Source of the DNA: Echinarachnius parma
Lineage: Eukaryota > Echinodermata > Echinoidea > Clypeasteroida > Echinarachniidae
Length of the DNA stretch: 64,000 nt
NCBI GenBank assembly: GCA_037951105.1
Contig: JBAMJV010010996.1
Coordinates: 1 to 64,000 of the forward strand
Reading direction: 5' to 3'
The translations under genes and the position numbers were made by a program. The notes beneath the pieces are model-generated. The model ran no database searches. It had not been told where the DNA came from and saw only the letters and a program-made list of their open reading frames with translations. The first letter of the stretch is position 1; every line of letters begins with the position of its first letter. Positions 35,433 through 47,670 of the stretch are shown piece by piece.

Positions 35433-36835
35433 TTAAAGGGATAGGTCAGTTTTGGTTTAGAGGGCGCTTCAAGAAATACTTTTTCTTTGTGAGGTTATGA
35501 ACATCTTAGAGTACGATTTTTAAAAAAAGAAGACACATATTTAAAGGCAGAATCAACTTTGTTTGATCAAATCGGTTAGGAAACACTTAATATATCCATA
35601 AATATAATTATCCGATTGGAACAAATGTTGGGACGAACTTTTATTAAATAATTTAGGAAAATATATATACTCCGCAAAAAAAGAAACTGGACACTTGTAT
35701 AAGTTAAAATATTTCATATTAATGTACGATAAAGTGTACAATATCATATATAAAATTAAAGGGAATTTAGTCCTCTACATGCAGGGTATAACTTAAAGGT
35801 GTAATCGTTCATGCATGAAATGCCATGGTCAATTAACACTAGCAAGGTCTGTTTTCAAAAATAGCTAAACAATGGAGGACCACACAATTCGACTGAAATG
35901 ATAGTAAGCGTTTCACTTAAAACAAGATGAGCGGGGCAAGTAAATTAAGACATTATTCAACTTTATTGTTATGAACAAACTCTGGAAATACAGATTTGTC
36001 AATAAAACAGGGCCAGGTTATGAGAGCATTATCATACTGGTCTGTATTACAGGCATGAAGCTTGTCTATTCCATGTGTCCCCTGCAATTTTAACCATAAT
36101 TACCTAAAGAAATGTCATGTTAAAGACTGCCCAAATATTTGACCATAGGTGACTTCAGGTTTTGAAGATCTTTGGACTTCGGTATAATTGTTGTGAAGAA
36201 TTTATACCATTTTCATGCTGAAGTAAGGGCACAAACTGTGGTTTTGACTAATAAAGCTTTGCCATGGAATTCCCCATTTTGTTACTTTTGGATGAAAATA
36301 ACACCTATAACGTTCACAATTTATTGAGATGAAGATAGAAAAGGTCACACATGCCATCCATTTTTGCTATTTTTGAAAACAGACCTTGGTGTGGTTAATT
36401 GACCGTGACAAGTCATGCATGAATGATTTCATCTGGATTTTATGCGAATATTGAAGAGGGTAATTTTATCTTTAATTTGATATACAATATCATATATTTT
36501 ATCGTTAATGAAGACAAAATATTTGGTCTCATAGAAGTGTCCAGTTTCTTTTTTTGCGGAGTATATATGTATTTTTTGTTTTAATGATCTATCTATTGAA
36601 TAGTTATTTTAACCAAACATCACATTCGCATTTTTGGATAACAAAATAATTGAAACTTGAGGTATCTGGAGGGAACCATCTTGTGTTATAAGTTCCTTTT
36701 TGTAAACAGCCCCGTAACTTGTAACCCTGTAATCATTCAAGCATCATTGGAATATAACTATTATTTTTTACTTATAACTTACAAGTTTTAGTTACTAAAA
36801 TGTTGTTTGCCAAACTGTATATTCTATCCCATTAA
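35433..36835 (-). mobile_element. Family C MITE, copy C4 (reverse), split by a TA-type MITE
   Basis: Left end TTAAAGGGATAGGTCAGTTT with TAGAGGGCGCTTC; family sequence stops at about 35667 and resumes after 36563 (GATCTATCTATTGAATAGTT, AACATCACATTC, GTTTTAGTTACTAAAATG) to a decayed right end TATCCCATTAA. The copy is the most diverged of the family. Confidence 0.75.
35670..36561. mobile_element. CTCCGCAAAAAAAGAAACTG MITE (Tc1/mariner-type), nested in C4
   Basis: CTCCGCAAAAAAAGAAACTG at the left is exactly mirrored at the right, flanked by TA (35668-35669, 36562-36563). Imperfect arms extend about 210 bp, including GGTCTGTTTTCAAAAATAGC and its complement. Length 892 bp, no transposase. Confidence 0.9.
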
Positions 36836-36929
36836 CAGTATCGTATGTCATGGATGTCAATTATATTTCCAATTAAAAAAATGCCAAGCAACAATACCAC
36901 GCAACTAAAACATAAACTTTGTAATTAAA

Positions 36930-38660
36930 TCAATCTTTCCTGTAATGTATCATAGTGATTTATACTGATTGGTAATGTATTCTCGGCATACAGTGTTAGT
37001 TAATCCCGTTAATGAAATCAAATATTCCTTCAATGCATGATAGTGATTTATACTGATCAGGTATGTATTCCCGGTAGACCATTATTCAATTAAATTTCAA
37101 TTAATTTTCATTTCCTAATCAAAACAATGCAAAGATACAATTATACCATTAACAACTAAAAACCAAAACTGTCTAATAAAATCAAACTTGCCTTATACGA
37201 TAATGAATTATTAGGTATGTATTGTCAGCAAACAGCCATGTGATAGTAAATCCCTTTAAAGGGATAGTTGAGTTCTGGTAAGGAGAGTACAGTTTTGGTG
37301 AAACTGAATTTTAGTAACAAAAACCTGCATCATTACATTACAAACTAATATTTATAACTAGAAAGGAACACAAAATTACAAATGACGTAGTAAAGATCAT
37401 GTTATCATTCAAAAATAGCTGTTAAAACGTAAGAGGGCGCTCTCTAAACACTCATCGGTTTCAACCATTTTGAATAAAATATTGAGCATGTGATGCTTTG
37501 TTGAAATAGTGATTAGATAGAGAAATAACCAACAACTATTTAAATACCTGTTTTGTTGCTTTTTGAAAGGAGGAAGCATTTTTTTTTAATTTTTAACGGC
37601 TGGTTCAAAATTCTCTAATAAACCCGGGGCCCCAGGTTTATTACAAATTGTTATATTTATGGATATTTCAGCCGTCTCTGAACCGATTTTGATCAAACAA
37701 AGATGATTTTATTATTTAAATATTATGCTCTTTCAAATTTTACACTCAGTTTTTCATTACCTCACAAAAAAAATAAGTAGTCTAGCGCCCTCTCTACCAA
37801 AACTCAACTATCCCTTTAATACAATCAAATATTCTGTTAATGCATGATGGTGATACGCTGATTCCGTAACTATGTATTCTCAGCAGACCACATACTTTGT
37901 ATAAGGCCCACCAGGTTCAGGTATATAGACAAGGGATTAAATCTATCTAAGCTAATCAAATCAAACTTCCCTGTAATGCATGATAGTGATATATACGGAT
38001 TGGGTATTTATTCTCGACATACCACTTTCAATTCAATTTCAATTCATTAAATTCATTTTCATTTCCAATAGAAACAATGCGAATGTATATACCATAAATA
38101 CCTACAAACATAAACTTTATAATCAAATCAAACTTGCCTTGTACCATGTGTACGATAATTAATTGTAAGGTATGTATTCTTGGTGGACAGTCGTGTGTTA
38201 GTACATCTCTTTACTCAAATCAAATATTCCTCTTATGCATGATCGTGATTTTCTACTGATTTGGTATACATTATCGGCAGACCACATTTCATTACTTTGT
38301 TTAAAGCCCACCGGCTTCATATAGACAATGGGGTTTAACCTATCGTAATCAAATCGAACGTGATCAAATTATTTATACTGATTGAGTTTGTTTTCTCGGC
38401 AGACAATTTTCATTTCATTTTCAATTAATTTAATGCCAAAAAAAAACAAAAATACAACTTAGGTATTATACCATAAGCAACTTAACCGCACTTTTCTGAT
38501 CATATTTATCAAACTTCTATTAATGATTTATATTGATTAAGTATGTATTCCCGGCAGACAGTCCTGTGTTAGTTAGTACATCCCTTTATTCAAATATAAT
38601 ATTTCTTTAATGCATGATGGTGATTTATACTGATTGGGTATGTATTATTGGCATTTGGCA
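36930..38660 (+). repeat. Degenerate tandem array around ATGCATGATAGTGATTTATA
   Basis: About ten units share AATCAAA, CCTT-AATGCATGATAGTGA, TTTATACTGATT-GGTATGTATT and C(T)CGGCAGACCA, at spacings of roughly 80-170 bp. The array is interrupted by MITE C5, so it predates it. Confidence 0.75.
37256..37819 (+). mobile_element. Family C MITE, copy C5, inside the degenerate array
   Basis: TTAAAGGGATAGTTGAGTTC to AAACTCAACTATCCCTTTAA. AGAGGGCGCTCTCTAAA and TAGCGCCCTCTCTACC are intact. A second internal copy of the end phrase (GAGTACAGTTTTGGTGAAAC) follows the left terminus, shared with C6. Confidence 0.88.
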
Positions 38661-38739
38661 GACCACATCGAGACGGCGTGAATGTAGCACACTGCGTGAC
38701 AACATTCCATCCCGCCTCGAGCATTATCTACATTAGATA

Positions 38740-39280
38740 TAGAGGCATGGATGATGCCATCACGACTTCTGCAGTAGATGGTGCATGCCATATTTAAAAT
38801 AGGCATATTTATGCTAAGTATGTTTTTTGCTAGCATATTTATTATACGGATAGAAATAGAGATGATAGTATCATGACTTGTGTACATGGTGCATTCGAGG
38901 AATAAAATAGGCATATTTATGCTAATTCAAGTATGTTTTTTGTTAGCATATTTAGTATACAGATAGAAATAGGGATGCTAGCATCATGATTTGTGTAGAT
39001 GGTGCATGCCAAATAACAAAACAAAATTGGCATGTTTATATGAATACATGACTTGTATGTTCTTTGCTAGCATATTTATTATACAGATATAAATAGATAC
39101 CATCACGATTTGTGTATATGGTGCATGCCAAATATACAATAGGCATATTTATATAAATAAATGTATTTTCTTTGCTAGTATATTAATCATACATAATATA
39201 ATAAGGATGATACATTATCAAGACAGGGTAGACATGGTAGATGGTGCATGCTAAATATCAAATAGGAATTGATATACACT
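38740..39280 (+). repeat. Degenerate tandem repeat, period about 115 bp
   Basis: Five units contain GATGGTGCATGCC, AATAGGCATATTTAT, TTGCTAGCATATTTATTATAC and GATAGAAATAG-GATG, starting near 38770, 38885, 39000, 39118 and 39238 (last partial). Confidence 0.8.
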
Positions 39281-39302
39281 TCGCTTGGTAGTCTTATTGG
39301 CC

Positions 39303-40594
39303 GGTATTCTACTTAATGTATCAACTTAGGCTAGACTAAAAAAAGGGAATTTAACAATCACATTGATGGTTGTCATGCACCACTTCTGATTGTTTATTGT
39401 CATTAGACATCCCAGACAATTGGATGTTTGACATTCTAATGGCATGCTTGAACATGTCTCTAGTTATACAGACTGTCCCAGAAAAAAACGAAACCGGGTT
39501 TCATGGCAGAACTTTGTGTTATAATGAATAATTTCCTTGATGATATATATATGTCTGAAAAGCTCTGTGTCTCTTCTTTCATTTGATATACAACTTATGG
39601 CACATAATTCACGCATGACTGAATTAGAACGATGGAAAGTGGTGTTACCAAAATTCCATTTGCACGCAGAAATTGCAAGTTTGGGTGAGGTTTTGGGGTA
39701 AGTTTTAAGGGTAGTAAACGTACTTATTTTGAAAAAGGACAAACACCGCATACAAATTCATAATTTTATCTTTTATATGATTAAAAAATGAATGATTTAT
39801 GCCAGAGAACGAGTACAATGAAAACATGCTTGATTCCAGCCCAAATGAGTAACTTTCCTGATCTAGCCTGTTTCCCATGTTTTCCCTGATCCCCATGTTT
39901 GTGTAAATTCACTCATGCATCAAAGTCCATTGTCAGCTGCTAAGTCAGGAAAGCTAAGCGACTTCTTACTCAACTTTCACTCATTTGGGCAGAAATCAGG
40001 CATGTTTTCATTGTACTCGTTCTCTGGCATAAATCATTTATTTTTTTAGCATGAGGTGTCATGTAAAAGATAAAAATATGAACTTTTATGTGGTGTTTGT
40101 CCCTTTTAAAAATAAGTACGTTTACAACCCTTAAAACTCACCAAAAAAACTCACCCAAACTTAAAATTTATGCGTGCAAATGGAATATTGGTAACACCAC
40201 TTTCCATTGTTCTAATTCAGTCATGCTTGAATTATGTGCCATAAGTTGTACATCAAATGAAAGAAGAGACACCGAGCTTTTCATAATATATATATATCAT
40301 CAAGGAAATTATTCATTATGACACAAAATTTCTGCCATGAAACCCGGTTTCGTTTTTTCTGGGACAGTCTGTATACTGTCCTTTTAGTCAGAGGACATAA
40401 TATAACTGGTGATTTGTTAAACAATGTAATTGGAATGTTATTCTGAGGAGAAACAATAGGGTTCATCTCTAGTGATGCATGACAACAATCAATGTGCTAG
40501 TCAAATTCCACTGGGGTGGAATAGTTTGTACTGGTTAGTGGTGTTTTATGTCCATTTAGTCCATCCTAAGTCAGATACATTTAGTAGAATACCA
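39303..40594. mobile_element. Outer palindromic element (GGTATTCTACT ends) enclosing a mariner-type palindrome
   Basis: GGTATTCTACTTAATGTATC at the left is mirrored by GATACATTTAGTAGAATACC at the right; further in, ACATTGATGGTTGTCATGCA is mirrored by TGCATGACAACAATCAATGT. Arms of about 150 bp are imperfect. The inner element occupies the centre. Confidence 0.75.
39469..40371. mobile_element. CAGACTGTCCCAGAAAAAA palindromic MITE with arms of about 380 bp and TA duplication
   Basis: CAGACTGTCCCAGAAAAAAA at the left is mirrored by TTTTTTCTGGGACAGTCTG at the right, with TA on both sides (39467-39468, 40372-40373). Arms stay about 85-90% complementary to GAGAACGAGTACAATGAAAA near 39805 and its complement near 40005, leaving a loop of about 150 bp. 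Near-identical peptides predicted from opposite strands of the two arms are a product of the palindrome. Confidence 0.9.
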
Positions 40595-40609
40595 CCCATT
40601 GCGTCTTGT

Positions 40610-40745
40610 TGCGTTTATAATCAAACCTGTCTATATTAGCAAACGTTATGCATATTGGTCACCAAACATGAAGCCCTGCAAATAAAGGTCTGCATTAGCC
40701 ACTTGCCTTGCTTCCCTTGAGTGGCCACTTTTGTTCTAAACAAGT
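40610..40745. repeat. Dispersed GGCCACC-rich repeat, copy 2
   Basis: Matches the repeat at 460-800 in GTCTATATTAGC, GGTCACCAAACATG, and CTTCCCTTGAGTGGCCACTT. Confidence 0.4.
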
Positions 40746-41139
40746 AAACTACCTTCACCAGTCAGTGAATATGATATAATGTAGATGGAGCATATCAATT
40801 ATCAATTTCAATTTAAATTTATTCTTGCTTCCAACAAAACATTAGACAAATTCATTATAATAATTTACAAAAAATAGAGATATACATGATATTGGAAACA
40901 AGGGTTATCTATTAAATAGGCATTGCTAAACATTCATAATGTCGTTTGTTATTATCATGATTATTTACTACGTATCGTTACATGTACTGAGTCAGACCTG
41001 AGTCAAACTGAGTCAAGGTGCCTTGCAAAGTTAAACAAATAAAAAAAAAAACCTGAATCAAACTAAACTAAAATTATTTATAGCAAGCTAATATATTAAC
41101 TCTTGCATTTCCTTCTCATTGTTAGCGTTGTTTAATACC

Positions 41140-42530
41140 ACAAACCAGGTTCGATGGCCTGTTTATGTTCTCGGTACTCAAGAGAGCCATTTCTTGAATT
41201 ACGCGTAGTCATGAATAATACGTGCATGTCCTAATAAAATGTGGTCCTCCTTTCAAAAAGTATCAATTCATATATGTGTATTGATCTTCCTCCTGCTCTT
41301 ACTCACCTTACCGTAGATCCATGTACGTACAATTATTGATATTGAAGTTGGGGGAATATAACCCTGGTATGTATGCTAATATTATCGTTTCATTGCCTAA
41401 ATATCTCTCCCAACCCGAGATACATGTACGTAAAATTACAGATCTTGAAGTAGGGTTTTTTAACACACGATAATATATAGGGTTGTGAGGGTATACTAGT
41501 AATATCGTTCCATTCCCTGAATCTGGGATGCCCGGTTTGACACGTTTCTGTCCTCTGTGCTAAATAGAGCCATTTATTGAATTTTAAAGGAGGGGGGAAA
41601 TCCCGGCTTTTATTCAGGTTTATAGCTTTAAATATGTGCCTTTATTGATATACCACACTCTTTTTTTCAAAGAAATCCTTAAGTTGGCGAAAAAAAGGTA
41701 AATTTCATGCAACTTTTTTGCTTTATTTCGCATCGGCGTTTCATGCTCCTAAAAAAAGTCATTTATAGCAGAGCGGGAATGTGCGCACGTGTCCCCCGAT
41801 TCATGACATCACATGCAGACCGCATCGCGGAGGAATGTGCATTGTTTACATGCAGAGCCTATGACTTGCTTGTAAAACAAACTCGTTTTTGCTTGTAAAT
41901 TGAGGTTTTACTGAAAATGCTTAAGAATTGCTAAGAAATGAATTGTAGCAGGATGCAGCTACACATCTGAGTGTATATCGTCCATGATATAAAACTGAAC
42001 AAATGTTTGCAAATATTGAAACAAATGGAAATAATATCTCTGTGTCAACGTGAGTATTGCACTCAGCGTGTACGTCTATGACCGAGCTAAACTGCGATTG
42101 CCTGCAGGTGACGTCACAAAGATGACGTCATTTTTTGTTCCCCCGAAAGTGAATTTACAAGTTGATTTTTTATTTTACCGGGTTTTCCCACGAGGAAAAC
42201 ATGTTTGTATTAGTAATCTTCATGAAAATCTACCTTAGATACAGTAAAACCCAATTTTTAGGCAGTTTTCTTGTCACCATACCTTTAATGTTCACGAATA
42301 ACGCATGTATATGCTAATGTGGTCCTCTTATCAAGACGCACCATTTCAAAAGTATGTTTCTTTATCTTCACCTTGTCCTTACTCGCCTTACCCTAGTTAC
42401 ATGTATGTACGCATAACATTATTGATCTGGAAGTTTGGGAATATAACTCCAACGCACTAGGCTTCATGTGCGGTATCATAATATTGTTCCATCGCCTAAT
42501 ATAAATCTGGGAAGCCCGATTTGTGCCTGT
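41140..42530 (+). repeat. Old duplicated blocks of about 270 bp
   Basis: The block ATGTGGTCCTC..TTTCAAAAAGTAT..CTTACTCACCTTACC..ACATGTACGTA..ATTGATATTGAAGTTTGGGAATATAA..ATCGTTCCATTGCCTAAATCTGGGA is found near 41240-41410, 41400-41550 (shortened) and 42310-42520. Divergence is high. No frame is conserved. Between the blocks, 41560-42240, nothing else is recognised. Confidence 0.55.
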
Positions 42531-42563
42531 ATCTACATGTATACGTACTTGTATCTTCATGCG

Positions 42564-43500
42564 TGATATCCTAGAGCCAATATCCGTTATTACAAGTCCT
42601 ATTTTCCCCATCCTGCCTAATCACAGGCATGCGCAAGGGGATGAGCGGGACATTTCCCATGTTGGCCGGATAATGGCGAGATTGGAGCGACAAGCCACGT
42701 CTTCAAAATGGCGTACCCAGGTTCATATACAACTGGGAAAAGTGGGGGATATCCTACAGCCAGTATCCGCTAATAAAAGGCCCTGCTCCCTATCATTCCT
42801 ACTCACAGGCGTGCAAGGGATGAGCAGGACATGTCTTATGTTAGCCGGATAATGGCGAGATTGGAGCGACAAGCCACGTCTTCGAAATGGCGTACCCAGG
42901 TTCATCAGGTTCATAACAACTGGGAAAAGTGGGGGATATCCTACAGCGAGTATCCGCTAATAAAAGTCCCTGCTCCCTATCATTCCTACTCGCAGGCATG
43001 CAAGGGCATGAGTGGGACATTTCCCATGTTAGCTGGATAATGGCGAGATTGGAGCGACAAACCACGTCTTCGAAATAGAGTACCCAGGTTCATCAGGTTC
43101 ATAACAACTGGGAAAAGTGGGGGATATCCTACAGCGAGTATCCGCTAATAAAAGTCCCTGCTCCCTATCATTCCTACTCGCAGGCATGCAAGGGGATGAG
43201 TGGGACATTTCCCATGTTAGCTGGATAATGGCAAGATTGGACCGACAGACCACGTCTTCAAAATTGCGTCTCCAGGTTTATCGAAAACTGGGAAAAGTTG
43301 GGGATATCCTACAGTCTATATCCGTTAACATGGTTAATACAGGTCCCCTTCTCCCCATCCGACCTAATCATAGACATGCAAGGGATGAGCGGAACGTTTA
43401 CATTTTCCATGTTAGCGGGCTGCCGGATGATGGCGAGATGGAGCGACAACCCACGACTTTCGATTGGCGTACCCAAATCAAGCCAGACCCAGGGAAATGG
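42564..43500 (+). repeat. Tandem array, five units of about 185 bp
   Basis: Units start GATATCCTA(C)AG at 42564, 42748, 42935, 43123 and 43303. Units 3 and 4 are nearly identical and include an extra CAGGTTCAT; outer units diverge. Each holds GCATGCAAGGG, GAGCGGGACATTTCCCATG and GATTGGAGCGACAAGCCACG. Both strands have long open frames because the period is close to a multiple of three and stops are few. Confidence 0.9.
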
Positions 43501-43559
43501 GGGGAGGACGAGGGATGAGGCGGACGGGCAGGAGGGCAAGGTTTATGTTCATGTGGGCA

Positions 43560-43950
43560 AGTGAAAATATACGAATTAAGAATTCAATACGAATATGTCA
43601 TTGATGCGTACAAAATGGGGTTGTGGAGGGGGGGGGGGGGGCATGACTCACATCGGGGTACATGGTCTGTATGAACATAACATGTGATATAAACGTATTG
43701 TCCACTTCCCCATGGTGGCAAATGCAAGGATACGAATACAAGATGAAGATCAGGATTTCATTGACTCGTCCAGAATGTGGTGGTGGTGGTGGCATGGGCC
43801 TGGGGTGGGGGCGTAGGGAGGGGTACAAACACCCCCACGAGAGCACAGCCTGCTTCATGAAACACATTGCGATGGTATCCACTTCCCCCATGGGAAACAT
43901 GTGAAGAGGTCACATTTAAGATCAAGATTTTATTGATTCGTCCAAAAGTT
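43560..43950 (+). repeat. Degenerate direct repeats with G-rich centres
   Basis: ATACGAAT, TCATTGA(T/C)(G/T)CGT, GTCCAGAATG, G runs, CACTTCCCCATGG and AACATGTGA recur about 170-200 bp apart. Probably another diverged short tandem array adjoining the 185-bp one. Confidence 0.45.
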
Positions 43951-44469
43951 TGAACATATTGTTTTGTATATAAAACAACATCATTTTGGGGGGAAAATCA
44001 ATACGAATTGTGTATACACATAATAAAACATAAACAAATGTACAAATTATACAAACATGAGGCGAACCTTAACATAAATAAGTAAATAAATTCCTGCAAA
44101 CATGCCAAAGGGAGGGGGGGGGGGGCAATTTCCCACCCATTCCTTACCCCTATCCCTCCACCAAAGCTTTAATGCAAGCTACCGCCAATTCATCCCATTG
44201 CATTACCAGAATGCTCCGTGACGTTTTCAATTACATGATTTCATTGCGAAGTCGACCATGACGTGGCGGAGATGAGCAGTCACGTGACCAATGCCTCTAC
44301 CTGGAGTCGCGCCATCGATATAATGAACTGCAAGTAACTGGATAGTGTATTGCTCTCATCATATCGATTCGTCAAAAGTGGAAGGCACCGTGCATTTCGT
44401 GTTCACATTACGGAACAAGGGGCATTACCAGGTAGTTATGTTTCTTCTGTGGTATTTTCTCATTGTTCT

Positions 44470-44787
44470 GAGGGGGGGGGGGGGGGGGGGTGGTCCACAA
44501 AGATCATACGTTGGACTTTAATTCTAAGTTGGACTTAAACATTATGGAAAGCCATTAGTTTCTCTAAACATTGTTGTTAAAGTCATTTGTCAAAGGCATA
44601 CCATTTTGATCCAAAAACATATTATATTTTATTAAGGAGATTTTATGTTCCTGATGTAAATTTATGAAAATATTTGCCTTTTCGCTTTGTATTATATTAT
44701 ATTCCAAGGATACTAATGGTTTTCGTAATAGTAAGGTCCAACTTAGATTTTATTTCAACTTAGAATCTTTGTGAAGCACCCCCAGGA
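44470..44787. mobile_element. AAGTTGGACTT palindromic MITE beside a 19-G run
   Basis: CCACAAAGAT..TTCTAAGTTGGACTTA on the left and TAAGGTCCAACTTAGA..AGAATCTTTGTGAAGCACCC on the right are imperfect mirror images, as are GCCATTAGTTTC and ACTAATGGTTTTC. The left terminus has been overtaken by the G run. Confidence 0.65.
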
Positions 44788-47488
44788 ACACGATGGAGGA
44801 ATCAAGTCCCAGGAGTAACAATTTGTAACAATAATGTCGAATATTAAAAGGCAGATAACCGGTTCGCTAGCATAATGCAAATGGTATACCTATCGTTTTG
44901 ATAAAAAGTTGTTGGCATCCTAATTTCGTTCGAGATTTGTTCCAGATTTGCCCGACAAAGCATCTTTTTATATCTGCAAGTTGAATTTGAAATATTGATT
45001 AGTTCTGCATTTCGAAAAACATTTAGATGAAAAAGTTTTATATTTGGTCTTAGAAACACCGATTTATATTTCAAAAATATACGGTTACTAAAGACAATTG
45101 ACATGAATATGGCAGATATTTAACTCAACTCCGAAGTACATGGCTGCATCCAGTGATATAACATTTCGATGGCTCGCATCATTCACCACTGATGCTGCGA
45201 TGCAGTTGGCGTCCCAAAACAAATACACGGTGAGCATCAGACTGGCCGGCGACTTACATGAGTGATGTCACACCTGGTCCGCTGCGAATTTGTGCCCGTG
45301 CTCGGACAATCTGACCCATCCCCATTGATCTGTACTCAGTAAAATATAGATGTGTTATACCCAATTCAACTCAACGGTGACGATTTCACACGTTCGTGCG
45401 CCCGTCGATCTCTCTGTAATGGCTTGCACGTATGTTTATTATATTTGTTGAAAACTCCACGCATGCTATGAGTAATTGTGAGCAGCATACAGGTGTACTC
45501 GTTAGACTGTCAAAGGAATTATTTGTACAAACGTGTGTTAAGAGGCAAAGGTGGTGGGGTTCGTGGCGTCATTTCGTCAACCAATAACTCTATCCATATG
45601 TCGTATGGAGATCAGTAGCGTGAGAGTCGGCGAACTGCATCTCGCAAACCTCCCCGCTGCGGATCTGTGTCTCTGCACGGACAACATATGACCCATCCGT
45701 CGCGAAATTTCCCTTGTTGGAGTATAGAAACATGATAAAGCAAGACTACATCAACCATCAAAAAATTTCTATTGGGTATATGAAGCGATAATTAAAGCAC
45801 GTTTGGATTTTTTATAATGGCGCTTTTCTATTTACATTTACATCGTTGTGTGTCCTGAGTGTACGCATCCGTTTGCAATTTCTTCTTACTCAAATAACCC
45901 AATAACTTTAGTGTTAGGCATTCGTGGATCTGAAACCGAATGTTCTGCCATTTTGTGTTTACTCGAAGCACTCAATAATTAGAGCATGGAGGAGGAACAT
46001 CAATAAAAACATGAATTATTCCAGTTTAATCATGTTTATCTATGACATGTCCGCAGGGTCGACGTGATCGTTCGCCTCTTTCTGGAGAACTTGTTTCTGT
46101 ATTATACAAAACGGCCTTGTCTTGGGAATGTTCTCCCGCACGTTGTCCTCTCTATTGATCTTAAACTGCATGGACGTTAAAGCTGGATATCACCATACGT
46201 GGAAGACTCTTACATAAGAACATGTTTCTGTAATAGAGTTGGTTGTTTATTTATGTGGTATTAAACTGTTATGATTATTTTGGTTTGGGACCACCCTTCC
46301 TCGTCACCATCCGAGAGACCATCAAAGAAGAGCGTTGTCATCATACTGTCTTCGTTATTTTGCGAAAACTATCTCGTAAAACGTTAAACTGAAATATTTG
46401 GTAAGTTAACATACATAACTTAAAAAATTAACAAGATATCATCATGGATCTTCCACTTGCTTTATGATGATGCATAGAGAAGAATTAATGCGTAATTATA
46501 TGGACAAATAGTAAATGGTACGATTGCTAAATGCAAATTTTTGTATTTTATCAAATAATACAAATCGAAATATGAAAAGATGGTGGAACCAAATGTGATA
46601 TAACTTTTGTATAAACAACGAGTTTTGTCAATAAATACCATTGTTTCGCTTAATATACTCATACAAGTTAACTTTATTGTTTTTCCATACAAAAGAAACT
46701 TCAATAAGCTTCTATGTCATATCGTTTGTATACTGGTTATTATTATGTGAAGTTATCTCCGTATTATTTCATGAGCGCATTTTACTTAAGATCGAATTTA
46801 TAATAAACAAATACGTAAATAAATGCTATTTACAAAGTATAGAAACGGTTTATCTTTCTATATATGTATCCTTCTTTACTAAAATAGAGATAGCCATATG
46901 AACAATTATCTCGACTTAGATCATAAATTTGCTGCCCTTTTCCAGTACTACTTCGTTCCGAATAGTCTGTGTTTATACATTGTTTATTTCCCTACTTTGT
47001 TCTATGTTTCAGAATAATTTATAGAAAATTCGTTCTTGAATAGCATCTCGGGGGATATAATAGTTATTGGCTTGTCTTATGTTAAATGTCAAAGGTCCCA
47101 TGCCCATGTTCTAAGATTAGCTTCCAGCTGAGTTTGATCCACAGTTACAGATCAGATGAAAAGGTCAATATATGCCTTTCATAGTCTCGTTCGTCGTTAT
47201 GGACTGTGTGTATGTTTAAATCCACTTGTCTGGCACAGAATCAACACGAAAACGTGCCTGGGGCTGATATTGTTTATACAAGCAAATATCGTTTTAAATG
47301 TTATTGTATTATAAGTTTTTTGTATGTATTGAAACATTGTGACACCGATCGTTTCAGTGTTGCTGCTGATCAGTTTGAGATTTATACCAATACATTAATA
47401 ATAATAAAGGAAATATATATATTTTGACCTTTTTGAACAATTGCCTGAAATACGATTCGATACGCTGAATCCGAGTTTAGACAATCAT
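44788..47488. other. No gene seen; one diverged direct duplication
   Basis: Segments near 45235-45345 and 45630-45735 share CCGCTGCG(A/G)AT-TGTG, GCACGGACAA and TGACCCATCC. AT-rich DNA follows with chance open frames of up to 86 codons on both strands and no family resemblance. Confidence 0.4.
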
Positions 47489-47670
47489 TCCATTTCATTT
47501 CAATCATTTTATTTCCAAACTTTAAATCATAAAATACAAAATACAAGTTCATTTACATAATATGATCATACAAATAAAATAACATACACATGGAAAGTTA
47601 TATTCAGGTCATGTAATATGAAAATAATGTAAACATAAAATACGGAAATACGGAATGCCCGCAAAGCTCG
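47489..47670 (-). mobile_element. LINE-type 3' end, copy 2
   Basis: Minus strand ends GGAAATAAAATGATTGAAAT followed by GAAATG repeats. Same family as 33341-33520, sharing CATAAAATACAAA, GGAAAGT and GGAAATACGGAATGCCCGCA in plus-strand order. Confidence 0.65.

Noticed and set aside
39464-40466. Near-identical predicted peptides on opposite strands (39464-39751 and 40088-40321)
   Set aside because: They are the two arms of one palindromic MITE, not duplicated genes.
42841-43518. Repeated open frames suggesting a repeat-protein gene
   Set aside because: Unit lengths (180-188 bp) break the frame, similar frames exist on both strands, and stops interrupt any long reading.
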